A stretch of DNA of 64,000 nucleotides from NCBI RefSeq assembly GCF_029338335.1, contig NZ_CP119800.1; one strand, 5' to 3'. Shown piece after piece: positions 55,363 through 63,974 of the stretch. Positions within the stretch are counted from its first letter, which is position 1; each line of letters begins with the position of its first letter. Position numbers and translations under genes: made by a program. The notes beneath the pieces were generated by a model. It made no database searches. It was not told where the DNA came from and saw only the letters and a program-made list of their open reading frames with translations. Source of the stretch: Halomontanus rarus (lineage in GTDB: Archaea; Halobacteriota; Halobacteria; Halobacteriales; Natrialbaceae).

Positions 55363-56373
55363 TCACAGAAATTTTTGGTAGCCGTCGACTAACACGTCGA
55401 GCCCGAACGAGCCGGACGTGATCGTGTACTGCGTCTCGAGTCGCGGATTGAACTTCGCCTTGTACCGGTTGATACTCGGGACGCCGGCGCCGACGAGGTC
55501 GTAGCGCTCGAGGCCCTCCCTGAGGCCGTCGCGCATGACGTGCCAGTCGAGCAGGTCGTTGATCGAGACGTCGACGTCGGCGTCGGGTTTGACGCCGCCT
55601 TGCCACCGGTATCTGGTGGTCTCGGACTCGAGGACGAGGATGCCGCCCGCGAATTCGCCGTCGATGCGACAGGCGTAGGGCTGGATACAGCCCTCGGGGA
55701 GCGTTTCGTACATCGAGCGGGCGTACTCGGGGCTGAGGTGGAAGGGTCGGTCCTGACTCTCGTAGCGGGCCCGGACCTGTTCGATGATCCCTTCGACGTC
55801 GTCCCCGTCGCCGACTTCGATCGTGTAGGCGTTTTCCTCGGCGTTCCGGATGTTGCTCCGGGCGTCGCTACTGAACCGCTTCAGGAGGTCCTCTTCGCTC
55901 CCCTCGAGGTCGACTACGTAAGTGTAGCCGGGTTGGACGTCGTAGCCGTTCCAGACGAAGGGGCGGACGTCGTCGAACTCGCCGGTGGTGAACTTGGTGT
56001 ACAGCGGGGAGAGTTCCTCGTCGATCCACTCGAGACAGCCCTCGACGAACCGTTTGGTGCGTCGGTCGGCCTTTCGCTGTTTGAGCTTCGAGACGTTCAA
56101 CAGCGCGGGGCCGAGGTAACACGACCACGAGAACGGTGCGGGGGAGAACACGGCCGTCGCCGGCCCCTTCCGGTACTCGAAGACCGGAAAGAGGCCGACG
56201 GCCTCCTGGCCCTTGAACCCGGCGAGCAGGTGGACGTCCGTGCCGGTATCGCTCGCCTGCAACTCGAGGGCTTCCGCCCGGTAGAACGGGTTCGTCTCGT
56301 CGGATCGTTCGACGTATCGGTTCCACTCGTCGGCGTCGGTCTGCGGGTCGAGGGTGGTGACGTCGATACTCAT
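55363..56373 (-). CDS. FemAB/GNAT-like acyltransferase
   Basis: 336 aa. Two GNAT-like halves as in FemAB-type aminoacyl/acyltransferases: an N-terminal LLAGFKGQEAVGLFPVFEYR region and a C-terminal half with KRFSSDARSNIRNAEENAY and ILVLESETTRYRWQGG. In haloarchaea these proteins are found with surface polysaccharide or lipid genes, but the acceptor is unknown. It begins two bases after the stop of the upstream phosphodiesterase-type gene, so the two are one transcript. Confidence 0.83.
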   Translation of the reverse strand: MSIDVTTLDPQTDADEWNRYVERSDETNPFYRAEALELQASDTGTDVHLLAGFKGQEAVGLFPVFEYRKGPATAVFSPAPFSWSCYLGPALLNVSKLKQRKADRRTKRFVEGCLEWIDEELSPLYTKFTTGEFDDVRPFVWNGYDVQPGYTYVVDLEGSEEDLLKRFSSDARSNIRNAEENAYTIEVGDGDDVEGIIEQVRARYESQDRPFHLSPEYARSMYETLPEGCIQPYACRIDGEFAGGILVLESETTRYRWQGGVKPDADVDVSINDLLDWHVMRDGLREGLERYDLVGAGVPSINRYKAKFNPRLETQYTITSGSFGLDVLVDGYQKFL

Positions 56374-56375
56374 TG

Positions 56376-57995
56376 TCAGAGATACCCCAGGTCGGAGAGC
56401 CGGTCTTCGACGGTGCCGTCGTCGGTCGCGGTGATCGGTTCGGGGTCGTAGCTCGGGTACTCCCGTTTTTCGGTGGAGTCGGCGATCTCGAGCACGGAGC
56501 CGTCCATATCCGCGTCGATCGGAACGTCGAACAGCGAACAGATCGTCGGTGCGACGTCGAAGATCGTCGCGCCCCGGAGGCTCGCCCCCGTATCGAAGTC
56601 GGCGCCGGTCGCGGCGACCACGCCGGTTCGCTTGTGGTTCCAGGGTTCGACCGGGTCGCCGAACCGCGGTCCCGTGACGTCGGCGACCAGCGCGTTGTCG
56701 AACTCCGCCGGCACGGTGAGGATGTCCGGCCCGCGGTCGAGTTCGGGTCCCTCGAAGTACGTCTCTCGCGGTTCGACCGCCTCGAACATCGGTTCGCCGT
56801 CGGGCGTCTCGACGGCCGACAGCTCGTCGATAATCGTCGCGCGGACATCCTCGTACTCCGACTGGGGCACCCGTCCGTTCGGTTCGCGCCCCTCGAGGTT
56901 GATCCGGACGCCCAGTTCGCTCTTCGAGCGGACGTACGCCCTCGATTCGGGGAAGTCCACCTGCTCGCTGCCCGCCCGGATCATATCGTTGGGAACGCGG
57001 CTGCCGATCGGCTCCTTTAGGCCGACGTGATCCAGCGCGTTCGCGACCCGCTGGGTCGTGATTCCGAATTTTGCGGCGACCTCCATCAGTCGCTCGAGCG
57101 AACTCGGTTCGTGTTCGCCTGCGTCCTCACCCGCGAGCAGGTCGTTCTCCCAGGCTCGTGACCAGGTCGGCATCCCCTCGCCGCCGCTGGTGGCGGTGAC
57201 GTACCCTCGATCGCGGAGGAACTCGTTGGCCCGGAACTCGTGGCCCTCGACCTCGCCCATGCCGTGATCGCTGACGATCAGGACGTTCTCCGGATCGAAC
57301 GTCTCGAGCGTTCGTTCGACTTGCCGGTCGACCGCCCGGTAGACGGCTTCGATCGCCCGTCGGTCGCCCGGTCGTTCGTGGAAGACCGAGTCGGTCTGCT
57401 GGAACTGCAGGAAGCCGAAGTCCGGTTCGAACTCCTCGAGCAGGTAGCGGAAGGCCTCCCCCCGGTACTCGATCGTTCGTTCGTAGCTCTCGATCGACCG
57501 GTTCGGTTCCGGCCCGCTCTGGGGGTAGATCCGGTACCCGCCACAGGCCTCTTTCACCTCCTCGAGCACCCCGTCAGGGTGACACTCCGGCTCCTCCGGC
57601 GCGGTCATCCCCGGAATCAGCGCCCCGTCGAACTCCCGGACCGGGTGGGTGACGGGGACGTTGACCACGACGCTCGAGACGCCGTGATCGCTCAGCAGTT
57701 CCCAGACGGCTCGCTCTCGGACGTGCGTGGCGTTGACGACGTCCCAGTCGTAGCCGTCGAACGAGAGAAAGTCGAAGACGCCGTGTTTTCCCGGGTTCTT
57801 TCCCGTGTACATCGAGGGCCAGGCGCTCGCCGTCCACGGCGGGATCTGGGACTCGAGCGGCCCGCTCGCCCCGGTTTCGATCACCCGCTGTAGCGTCGGG
57901 ATCTGGTCTCGCTCGAACAGCGACTCGAGAACCGGGAGACACCCGGCGTCGAGCCCGACGACCAGCAGATCAGGTCCGTCCTCAGAACGTTCCAT
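56376..57995 (-). CDS. Alkaline-phosphatase-fold phosphodiesterase/sulfatase-like protein
   Basis: 539 aa, type I phosphodiesterase/nucleotide pyrophosphatase-like. N-terminal metal site LVVGLDAGCLPVLE, with the nucleophile region in YTGKNPGKHGVFDFLSFDGYD (Thr/Ser), then IVSDHGMGEVEGHEFRAN with the His and Asp ligands, and a later DTGASLRGATIFDVAPTIC. It is the first gene of the pair with the FemAB-like protein. A role in surface glycan or lipid modification is inferred; bond specificity is unknown. Confidence 0.86.
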   Translation of the reverse strand: MERSEDGPDLLVVGLDAGCLPVLESLFERDQIPTLQRVIETGASGPLESQIPPWTASAWPSMYTGKNPGKHGVFDFLSFDGYDWDVVNATHVRERAVWELLSDHGVSSVVVNVPVTHPVREFDGALIPGMTAPEEPECHPDGVLEEVKEACGGYRIYPQSGPEPNRSIESYERTIEYRGEAFRYLLEEFEPDFGFLQFQQTDSVFHERPGDRRAIEAVYRAVDRQVERTLETFDPENVLIVSDHGMGEVEGHEFRANEFLRDRGYVTATSGGEGMPTWSRAWENDLLAGEDAGEHEPSSLERLMEVAAKFGITTQRVANALDHVGLKEPIGSRVPNDMIRAGSEQVDFPESRAYVRSKSELGVRINLEGREPNGRVPQSEYEDVRATIIDELSAVETPDGEPMFEAVEPRETYFEGPELDRGPDILTVPAEFDNALVADVTGPRFGDPVEPWNHKRTGVVAATGADFDTGASLRGATIFDVAPTICSLFDVPIDADMDGSVLEIADSTEKREYPSYDPEPITATDDGTVEDRLSDLGYL

Positions 57996-58612
57996 ACGTG
58001 CAGGTCGGTCATTCGGTGCTTTGTTATCTGGACTGTAGCGCAGTCGGTTCGTCAGTAGGGACGAGATACAACGCTCCCGAAACGGTTTCAGTCACTTCGA
58101 GAACGAGATCCGGCTTCGGCCGCGTTCGGCCCGGCTCTCGGTCACACTTGGATGAACACGATCTCACGAGACTCGAATCGGTGTGATCGCCGGTTCTCTG
58201 ACTTGCGCTTCGGGGACGGTGTCTTCCTGTGCTGGTGTCCGAAGGAGATGGATATTCGGTCGAACGGCGGCCGTCCGTTCAGTGCCTCCATACACCACGA
58301 TCAGATCGTGACTTCTTCCACGATCGACCGTGTCGGCGTTCGCTCACCGTGTCACTCGAGGGAGAGAGAGCGAAGGAGGAAAATCGGAACGAGCCACAAC
58401 CGACCGTCTCGGATCGATCCCGTGGACGTGTCGAGTCGATCGCTCGAGGTCGGCTACTGGAGCCGTCGTCCGGCCGCCGCACTTCTACTATCTTCCGTTC
58501 TGTCCTGTAAGCGCCGCTTTCGGTCCGAATCGATCGATCCGTCGAGGTCGCTCGTGATACGAGGATCGGACTCGGACACCGAAACCGGCGTCGACCGGCG
58601 AACCGTCGCCGC
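57996..58612. other. Intergenic region
   Basis: 617 nt between two leftward genes, the promoter of the phosphodiesterase gene and the 3' end of the NodB-like gene. Apparent frames are Arg/Ser-rich and not credible. No repeat recognised. Confidence 0.45.
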
Positions 58613-59986
58613 TCAGAGGACGTACTCGTCGGCGATCTCGTTCGGGGTGATCAACTCGAGGTCGCCCGCCGCCCGGAGCTCTGCGAGGTGTGCCGCGGTC
58701 TCCTCGAGCGCCGCGGCGTCCGATTCGTCCATCTCGTAGAAGACGATCGTCGTGATGCCGCCGCGTTCGGCGGTCCAGTCGAGCGCGGCGATCATCTCCT
58801 CGGCGTCGAGGTTTCGTTGGCCCACGTGTCCCGAGATGCGCGTGAGGTTGTACGGGTTGGTCGCGACTCCCTGGGACATGTGTCGCCCCGCCCAGGCGAT
58901 GTCGTAGTTCTCCGCGACGAGGTCGTACATCTCCGGAGTGTACCATCCGCCGGGGAAGCCGAAGTACCGCGCGTCGTCGTATCCCTGCTCGTCGAACCAC
59001 TCGAGGGGGTCGAGGATGTGCGACTCGAACCCGTCGGACTCGACGTCGTTCAGTTGACGTTGGTGCGCACCGACGGTACCGATCGACCAGCCGGCGTCGA
59101 CGAGTTCGGCCAGCTGGTCCTCGGTCATCCGATCGCCCGTCACATCTTCGCTCTCGCGGATTCTGGAGGTCGCGACGAACGTCGTGCCCGTCAGGTCGTA
59201 TTCTTCCATAATCGGGAACGCTCGCGTGTAATCCGACTCGAACCCGCCCTGGAACTGTATCATCACCCGGCCTTCCTCGACCCGGGAGGTGAAGTGGAGG
59301 TCGTCGACCCAGATCTCACCCTCGTGTTCCTCGCCCGTCCAGAGGCCGATTTGCACCTCGGTGATCGCGCTCAGGTCGGGGTCCCCGGAGATATCCGTGT
59401 GCCCGAAGTCGAGTCTGTTGAACGGCCGCCCCTCGTGAACGAACTGCTGGAACTGGAGGTAGTTCCCGTCCTCGTCGTGGAGCTGGATTATCGGACTCGC
59501 CGAACTACTGGTCGCAAGCGCCAGTCCGGGGACGACCTCCCGGACGTCGATGGGGTCGGACAACTCCCGCTTGATCCTGACCTGACTCTCGGATTCGGAC
59601 GCCGTCAGGCGGGCCGACTGAGAGCCGACGGACGCCCGCTCTCCGTCCGCCTCGAGCGTGCCGGCGACCGCCTCCCACGCGTCTAGATCCTCGAAGTCGT
59701 CGAAGGTGGCCGCTACCTCCGGCTGTTCGGATTCGCCGTCGGTTTCTTCGTCCTCGTCCTCGTCTTCGCCTTCGTCTTCGTCGGTGTTCTCCTCTTCGGT
59801 CTCTTCGGTCTCTTCGGTCTCTTCGGTCTCTTCGGTCTCTTCGTCGACGTCGTCTTCGCCGTCGGTATCGTTCGATTCGTCGTCGACGTTCTCCTCGTCG
59901 CCGTCGACGATACTGCCGCCCGCACAGCCAGCGAGCGCGATCGTAGCGGTCACTGACGCGGTCGTGAGGTATGTCCGTCGTTTCAT
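58613..59986 (-). CDS. NodB-like (polysaccharide deacetylase-fold) lipoprotein lacking the usual catalytic signature
   Basis: 457 aa from ATG 59986. MKRRTYLTTASVTATIALAGC is a Tat lipoprotein signal. A Glu/Thr/Asp linker (about 30-85) comes from a 9-bp DNA repeat at about 59785-59840. Residues 90-245 are a beta-sandwich carbohydrate-binding-like region, and 250-457 a NodB fold (MIQFQGGFESDY, FGFPGGWYTPEM, GAHQRQL). The normal TFDDG is here QFQGG and the HxxxH site is not obvious. So it may bind rather than deacetylate glycan. Placed after the FemAB/phosphodiesterase pair. Confidence 0.8.
   Translation of the reverse strand: MKRRTYLTTASVTATIALAGCAGGSIVDGDEENVDDESNDTDGEDDVDEETEETEETEETEETEEENTDEDEGEDEDEDEETDGESEQPEVAATFDDFEDLDAWEAVAGTLEADGERASVGSQSARLTASESESQVRIKRELSDPIDVREVVPGLALATSSSASPIIQLHDEDGNYLQFQQFVHEGRPFNRLDFGHTDISGDPDLSAITEVQIGLWTGEEHEGEIWVDDLHFTSRVEEGRVMIQFQGGFESDYTRAFPIMEEYDLTGTTFVATSRIRESEDVTGDRMTEDQLAELVDAGWSIGTVGAHQRQLNDVESDGFESHILDPLEWFDEQGYDDARYFGFPGGWYTPEMYDLVAENYDIAWAGRHMSQGVATNPYNLTRISGHVGQRNLDAEEMIAALDWTAERGGITTIVFYEMDESDAAALEETAAHLAELRAAGDLELITPNEIADEYVL
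59785..59840. repeat. 9-bp tandem repeat (ctcttcggt) in a lipoprotein linker
   Basis: At least five consecutive copies encode (EET)n on the minus strand. Degenerate copies on both sides. Confidence 0.88.
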
Positions 59987-60357
59987 GGTGACTGTATCAA
60001 TCCCGAATCCATCGCTCCTCATTGTTATGGAGGGCTAATACGCTCCGCAACTGATCACGTTCAGCGGGTGTTCCGCACTCGTGGTCGCTCGAGTCGCGCG
60101 TGTGGACGGGAATCGCCGGCGCCGGCGCTCGTCGTACGAGCGGTCTCGGATCCGCTGCGATCCGAGTCGAGCGGCCAGCCTGCGCGCGATATGCTATCAA
60201 ATCAGGTGACAATTTCGCCAGAGAATGCGTCGGCTACCCCCGGTACGGTTCCTGTACAACCGTCTGCAGCGCGATCGGCGTGACGACTCGCCCCACGTCG
60301 CCCCGACTCGTCCACGCCTCGCTCGCACTCACACCCGACACGCCTCTCATTTCACGT
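59987..60357. other. Intergenic region
   Basis: 371 nt between the HerA-like stop and the NodB-like start, promoter of the latter; no other gene found. Confidence 0.4.
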
Positions 60358-62127
60358 TCACTCGCGCTCCGACTCGACCGGTCGTGAGAGCCCCGCCAAC
60401 ACGTCGTCGGCGACGACGTAGCTTCCGTCGTCGTTCCGATCGACGATCGCCTCCGTTCGTAACTCGGAGAGCAGACTCTGGACGGCGATCGTCGTCCGTC
60501 CGACACGGTCTGCGACCGCTTCGGTTCGACACGGTTCCTCGCGAACCAGCTCGGCTACGACCCGCCGTGCGGTCTCCTCGTCACACCGCGAATTTCCGGA
60601 TGCACGCGAGAGTCGTTCGCCGACGGCCGGGAGCGCCAGTAACTCCTCTAAGTCGTGAGAGTCGTTCGCGAGGAGGAACCCGCCGTCTTCCGCATCCGAC
60701 CGCTCCCTGCTCTTCCGTCCGGCCCCGGCTTCCGACCCGTCGAGTAACTCCTCGTCCGATCCCTCGACGGTCGTATAGCCGAACTCGAGGAACTCGTGCT
60801 CGTCTCGCCCCTCGAGGATCGGCGTCTCGTCGTCGCTTACGCCCTTGCCCTCGGCCTCGCTCTCACCACCGCCCTCACCGCCGCTCGCAGCCCGCTCCTC
60901 GAGAACCCGCTCGAGTCGGTGCTGGAGGCTCCGAACGCGCTCGCGAAGGCGTTCGTTTTCGCGCTCGAGGGTCTCGAGGTCCCCCTCGCGGGACTCGAGT
61001 TCCTCGAGGAGGTCGTCGCGTTCGGCCTCGAGTTCGACGACTTCCTCGTGAAGCCGTCGGAGTTCCTCGCTCGAACCCGGGAGTTCCGTCTGCATAGTCT
61101 CGGGTTGACTCAGCGCGTCGGCCATCTGCCTGGCCGCCGAGGAGACGTCTCGCGCCGACTCGAGTTCCTCCTCGAGGTCCTCGATCCGGTCGTCGCGATC
61201 CGTGAGTTTTCGCTCGAGTTCTTCGATACGGTTTTCCTCCTGCTGTTTGCGCTCGGAGATATTCTGGAGGTCGCCGACCAGCGCGTCGGAGACGGACTTG
61301 AGTTCCGGCCGCTCGAAGTCGTCGAGGCCGGGGGTCGCGCCGGCGTCGAAGGTTCGCTTGCGCCGGAACTGGATCTTGCGGACGTCGCTCTCCGTCCAGT
61401 CGGTCTGGATGAACGCCTGGCCGTCGTTCAACCCGGAGACGAGTTCCGAGTACTCCGTGTCGATGATTCGGCCGACGACCTTGGTGTCGTTCTCCCAGGT
61501 CAGCCGGTGCCAGACGAGCCAGTTCGCCTGCGTGATGAAGTCCTTCTTGACGTCGGCGGGGCGCTGACTGATCCCCAGAATTCCGAGTCCGTGTTTCCGC
61601 CCCCGTTTGCCGATCTTGATCAGCATCTTCCCCGTCTCGCCGACGCCGCCGCCCTCGGGGATGTACTCGTGGACCTCCTCGACGACGAGCAGGAACGGTT
61701 TCTTGAGTTTCTTCTCCTTGACGAACAGCTGTCGGGCGGTCTCGCGGAGCAACTCGTCGGCGACCTCCTCGTCCAAGTATCCCGAGACGTCTAGAATCAC
61801 CGGAACGTTCTCCTCCAGAGCGAGCGAGGCCATCTGCTCGGCGTGTTCGGGGCCGATCTGGATGTCGCACTCCTCGTCCGCGCCCGCGTGGAGCATCTCG
61901 TACTCCTCTTTGAGCCCGTAGTACTCGCCGTCGGTGTCGACCACGAGCAGCGGGTACCCCGCTTCCAGCAACTCTTCGGCGACGACCGACGCGGTGTTGG
62001 ACTTTCCGGAACCCGACTTGCCGGTCACGAATCCGCGCCCGGTCAACAGCTGGACGACCGGGAGCCGGACGTCGGTGCCGTCGCCGGTCTCCCCGACGAT
62101 GATCTCCCGTTGTTCGCTCACGGACAC
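60358..62127 (-). CDS. HerA-like DUF87 ATPase with coiled coil and C-terminal winged helix
   Basis: 589 aa. A HerA/FtsK-type ATPase domain covers about 10-260: GKSGSGKSN (Walker A), LLVVEEVHEYI (Walker B), and the arginine-rich GRKHGLGILGISQRP. Residues 290-410 are a long coiled coil (RIEELERKLTDRDDRIEDLEEELES, then ERDDLLEELES). The end (about 505-575) looks like a winged helix: ETARRVVAELVREEPCRTEAVADRVG. HerA proteins translocate on DNA ends in repair or defence; NurA is not adjacent. The coiled coil suggests a distinct partner. Confidence 0.88.
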   Translation of the reverse strand: MSVSEQREIIVGETGDGTDVRLPVVQLLTGRGFVTGKSGSGKSNTASVVAEELLEAGYPLLVVDTDGEYYGLKEEYEMLHAGADEECDIQIGPEHAEQMASLALEENVPVILDVSGYLDEEVADELLRETARQLFVKEKKLKKPFLLVVEEVHEYIPEGGGVGETGKMLIKIGKRGRKHGLGILGISQRPADVKKDFITQANWLVWHRLTWENDTKVVGRIIDTEYSELVSGLNDGQAFIQTDWTESDVRKIQFRRKRTFDAGATPGLDDFERPELKSVSDALVGDLQNISERKQQEENRIEELERKLTDRDDRIEDLEEELESARDVSSAARQMADALSQPETMQTELPGSSEELRRLHEEVVELEAERDDLLEELESREGDLETLERENERLRERVRSLQHRLERVLEERAASGGEGGGESEAEGKGVSDDETPILEGRDEHEFLEFGYTTVEGSDEELLDGSEAGAGRKSRERSDAEDGGFLLANDSHDLEELLALPAVGERLSRASGNSRCDEETARRVVAELVREEPCRTEAVADRVGRTTIAVQSLLSELRTEAIVDRNDDGSYVVADDVLAGLSRPVESERE

Positions 62128-62359
62128 ACCACCTCGGTCGGACTCGGATTCGCTCGAGATACAGTCATGCTACCTGTACACTTCCGATCGGAGAACTTGA
62201 ATATTGGCGTCGATTCTCGGTGGAGGGACGTGCGAAGATGTTAGTCGAGCGTCAGCGGGATCGGTGGGTGGAGGGCCGAAGGGGTGGTGGAGGGGGAGGG
62301 CGGGTTGAAACGTCAGCGGGGCCGCGAGGGTCGTCGCGGTCGGAAACGGCGGGAGACCG

Positions 62360-63175
62360 CTATCGGCGCGCCGGCACGAACGAACTCTCGACGAGCGCAC
62401 GCCAATCCGCAGCGCGGCGTTCGTACGACGCGCGCTCGCAGTCCTCGAGCGCCTCCCACTGCTCGGTCAGTCGCTGTTCGGTCGGCATCGGTTGCCAGGC
62501 GTCCGCAGCCAGGTGTTCGCCGAACGCGATCGCGGTCTCCGCGGGAGTTTCCCGGGCGAGACACGCCGTCGTGGCGACTCGTTCGTTGACCGACGCCGAT
62601 TCCGACCGCGGCTCCGGATCGAAATTCGGCTGGTCGCTACCTCGGGCGGCCAGTTGCTCTCGAGTCCAGAGTTCTCGGCCCGACAGCGGGATTCGCTCGA
62701 CCGCAACTCGCGGATCGCCCAGCCACTGAGGAAACTGCTGGGCGTCCCGGTAGGCCGAGTCGAAGGTGTCGAGCCGATCCGGATCCTCGATCGAGCAGAC
62801 CTCGTAACACGGCTCGCAGACGGCCACGAGGTTCTCGAGTGCCCAGGAGGCTCGGTCGTCGTCACGGTTTCCGTCGTTACCGCCACTCGCGGTCGCCAGC
62901 GAGTAGACGTACCCGAGCTCGGCGTCCGTGTCGACGGTCGTCGCCGCGATCGGCGATAGACAGCGACCACAGCGATGGCCGTAGAACGACAGGATCGCCT
63001 CTCGACGCGCGGTGACGTCGCGCGGGGCGTCTCGTTCGCTTGTCTCCGGCCGGATCGCCCCATCGTCGCGGGTGCGATCGATGTCGTACTCCTCGTAGAG
63101 GTGGGTGCGGTCGTCACGGAGATACGCGGTGTTGTACGGCGCAATCGTGCGGTCGGTCGCGTGGGATACGTGCAT
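62360..63175 (-). CDS. Zinc-binding, HNH-like protein of unknown function
   Basis: 271 aa from ATG 63175 (MHVSHATDRTIAPYN); an upstream in-frame start at 63418 would add 81 less conserved residues. The central region carries YGHRCGRCLSPI and ALENLVAVCEPCYEVCS, whose CxxC pairs and NLVAVC.PC phrase resemble an HNH/McrA zinc finger, but the HNH histidines are not clearly present. It precedes the HerA-like gene by 232 nt, same strand. Catalytic function not established. Confidence 0.65.
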   Translation of the reverse strand: MHVSHATDRTIAPYNTAYLRDDRTHLYEEYDIDRTRDDGAIRPETSERDAPRDVTARREAILSFYGHRCGRCLSPIAATTVDTDAELGYVYSLATASGGNDGNRDDDRASWALENLVAVCEPCYEVCSIEDPDRLDTFDSAYRDAQQFPQWLGDPRVAVERIPLSGRELWTREQLAARGSDQPNFDPEPRSESASVNERVATTACLARETPAETAIAFGEHLAADAWQPMPTEQRLTEQWEALEDCERASYERRAADWRALVESSFVPARR

Positions 63176-63570
63176 TAACTCGATGTGTGCGGATCTTTCG
63201 GTCCGATCCGCGAGGACTTCCTGTCTACGATACAACTCGTCGCAGACCGATTCTTGTCCGTCGTGATGGTGGCCGTTGGAGAGTTGTGGCAAATTCGGGG
63301 ACGGCGAGCTCCGAAGTGCGGCAGCTCTTCGAACCGCCGAGTACGCCAGTGCTGGCCGATTCGTCGGTGACACCGGACGCGGCAGCTCGTCCACTACCGG
63401 AATGCCATTTTCGTCCATTTTCAGTTCGACTTCTCACCATACACGTCAATATTTCTGCCCTATAATATTAAACATTCTGGTTTCGATACGCATTTGAGGA
63501 ATATATACTATTTTAACCCTCTCGGGTGGTGGTTCGCGTGCCCATTCGAGCTGGAATCGACCGATCGTCT

Positions 63571-63606
63571 ACCGTGAGAACTGTGCGCACTGTGTGCACG
63601 GTGTGC
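63571..63606. repeat. 9-bp phased repeat, four units
   Basis: accgtgaga, actgtgcgc, actgtgtgc, acggtgtgc in register; consensus ACTGTGTGC. Confidence 0.7.
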
Positions 63607-63661
63607 CATTCGTTCGAGACGATTCCCGGAACCGATCGACTCGAGACCGGGGAACGAACAA

Positions 63662-63690
63662 ACACACAGTCTACACAGTGTAGAATGTGT
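63662..63690. repeat. 9-bp phased repeat, about three units
   Basis: acacacagt, ctacacagt, gtagaatgt and a partial unit. Confidence 0.6.
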
Positions 63691-63815
63691 AAAAAGCGAA
63701 TACGTTGTGAACTGTCGTCGCTGTAGTCACGGTCCGAACCTCGGTCCTGAACGACGACGACCGTCCAGTGATCCGAACCGTTCATACTGGCTAAATTTCC
63801 CAAACATTCCGAAAT

Positions 63816-63833
63816 GTGTACACTTTGTACACT
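63816..63833. repeat. 9-bp phased repeat, two units
   Basis: gtgtacact, ttgtacact. Confidence 0.65.
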
Positions 63834-63884
63834 GTCCGACCGCTTCGAATCGGTGCTCACCTCGAACTTTCGGAGCTGTCGCTA

Positions 63885-63920
63885 GTTTACACTGTGTCCA
63901 CAGTTTTCACGGTGGTCACC
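63885..63920. repeat. 9-bp phased repeat, four units
   Basis: gtttacact, gtgtccaca, gttttcacg, gtggtcacc in register. Confidence 0.65.
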
Positions 63921-63974
63921 GTCTTCCGTTTCTCGCCGACGATCCGTCTCCAGTAGTCGCACCCTCCGGTTTCC

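Noticed and set aside
58152..58739. 195-aa frame in a 617-nt gap
   Set aside because: Composition is non-haloarchaeal (Arg/Ser-rich) and it overlaps the end of the NodB-like gene.
63176..63418. N-terminal extension of the HNH-like protein
   Set aside because: Crosses an intergenic region and lacks conserved composition; MHVSHATD at 63175 is a better start.
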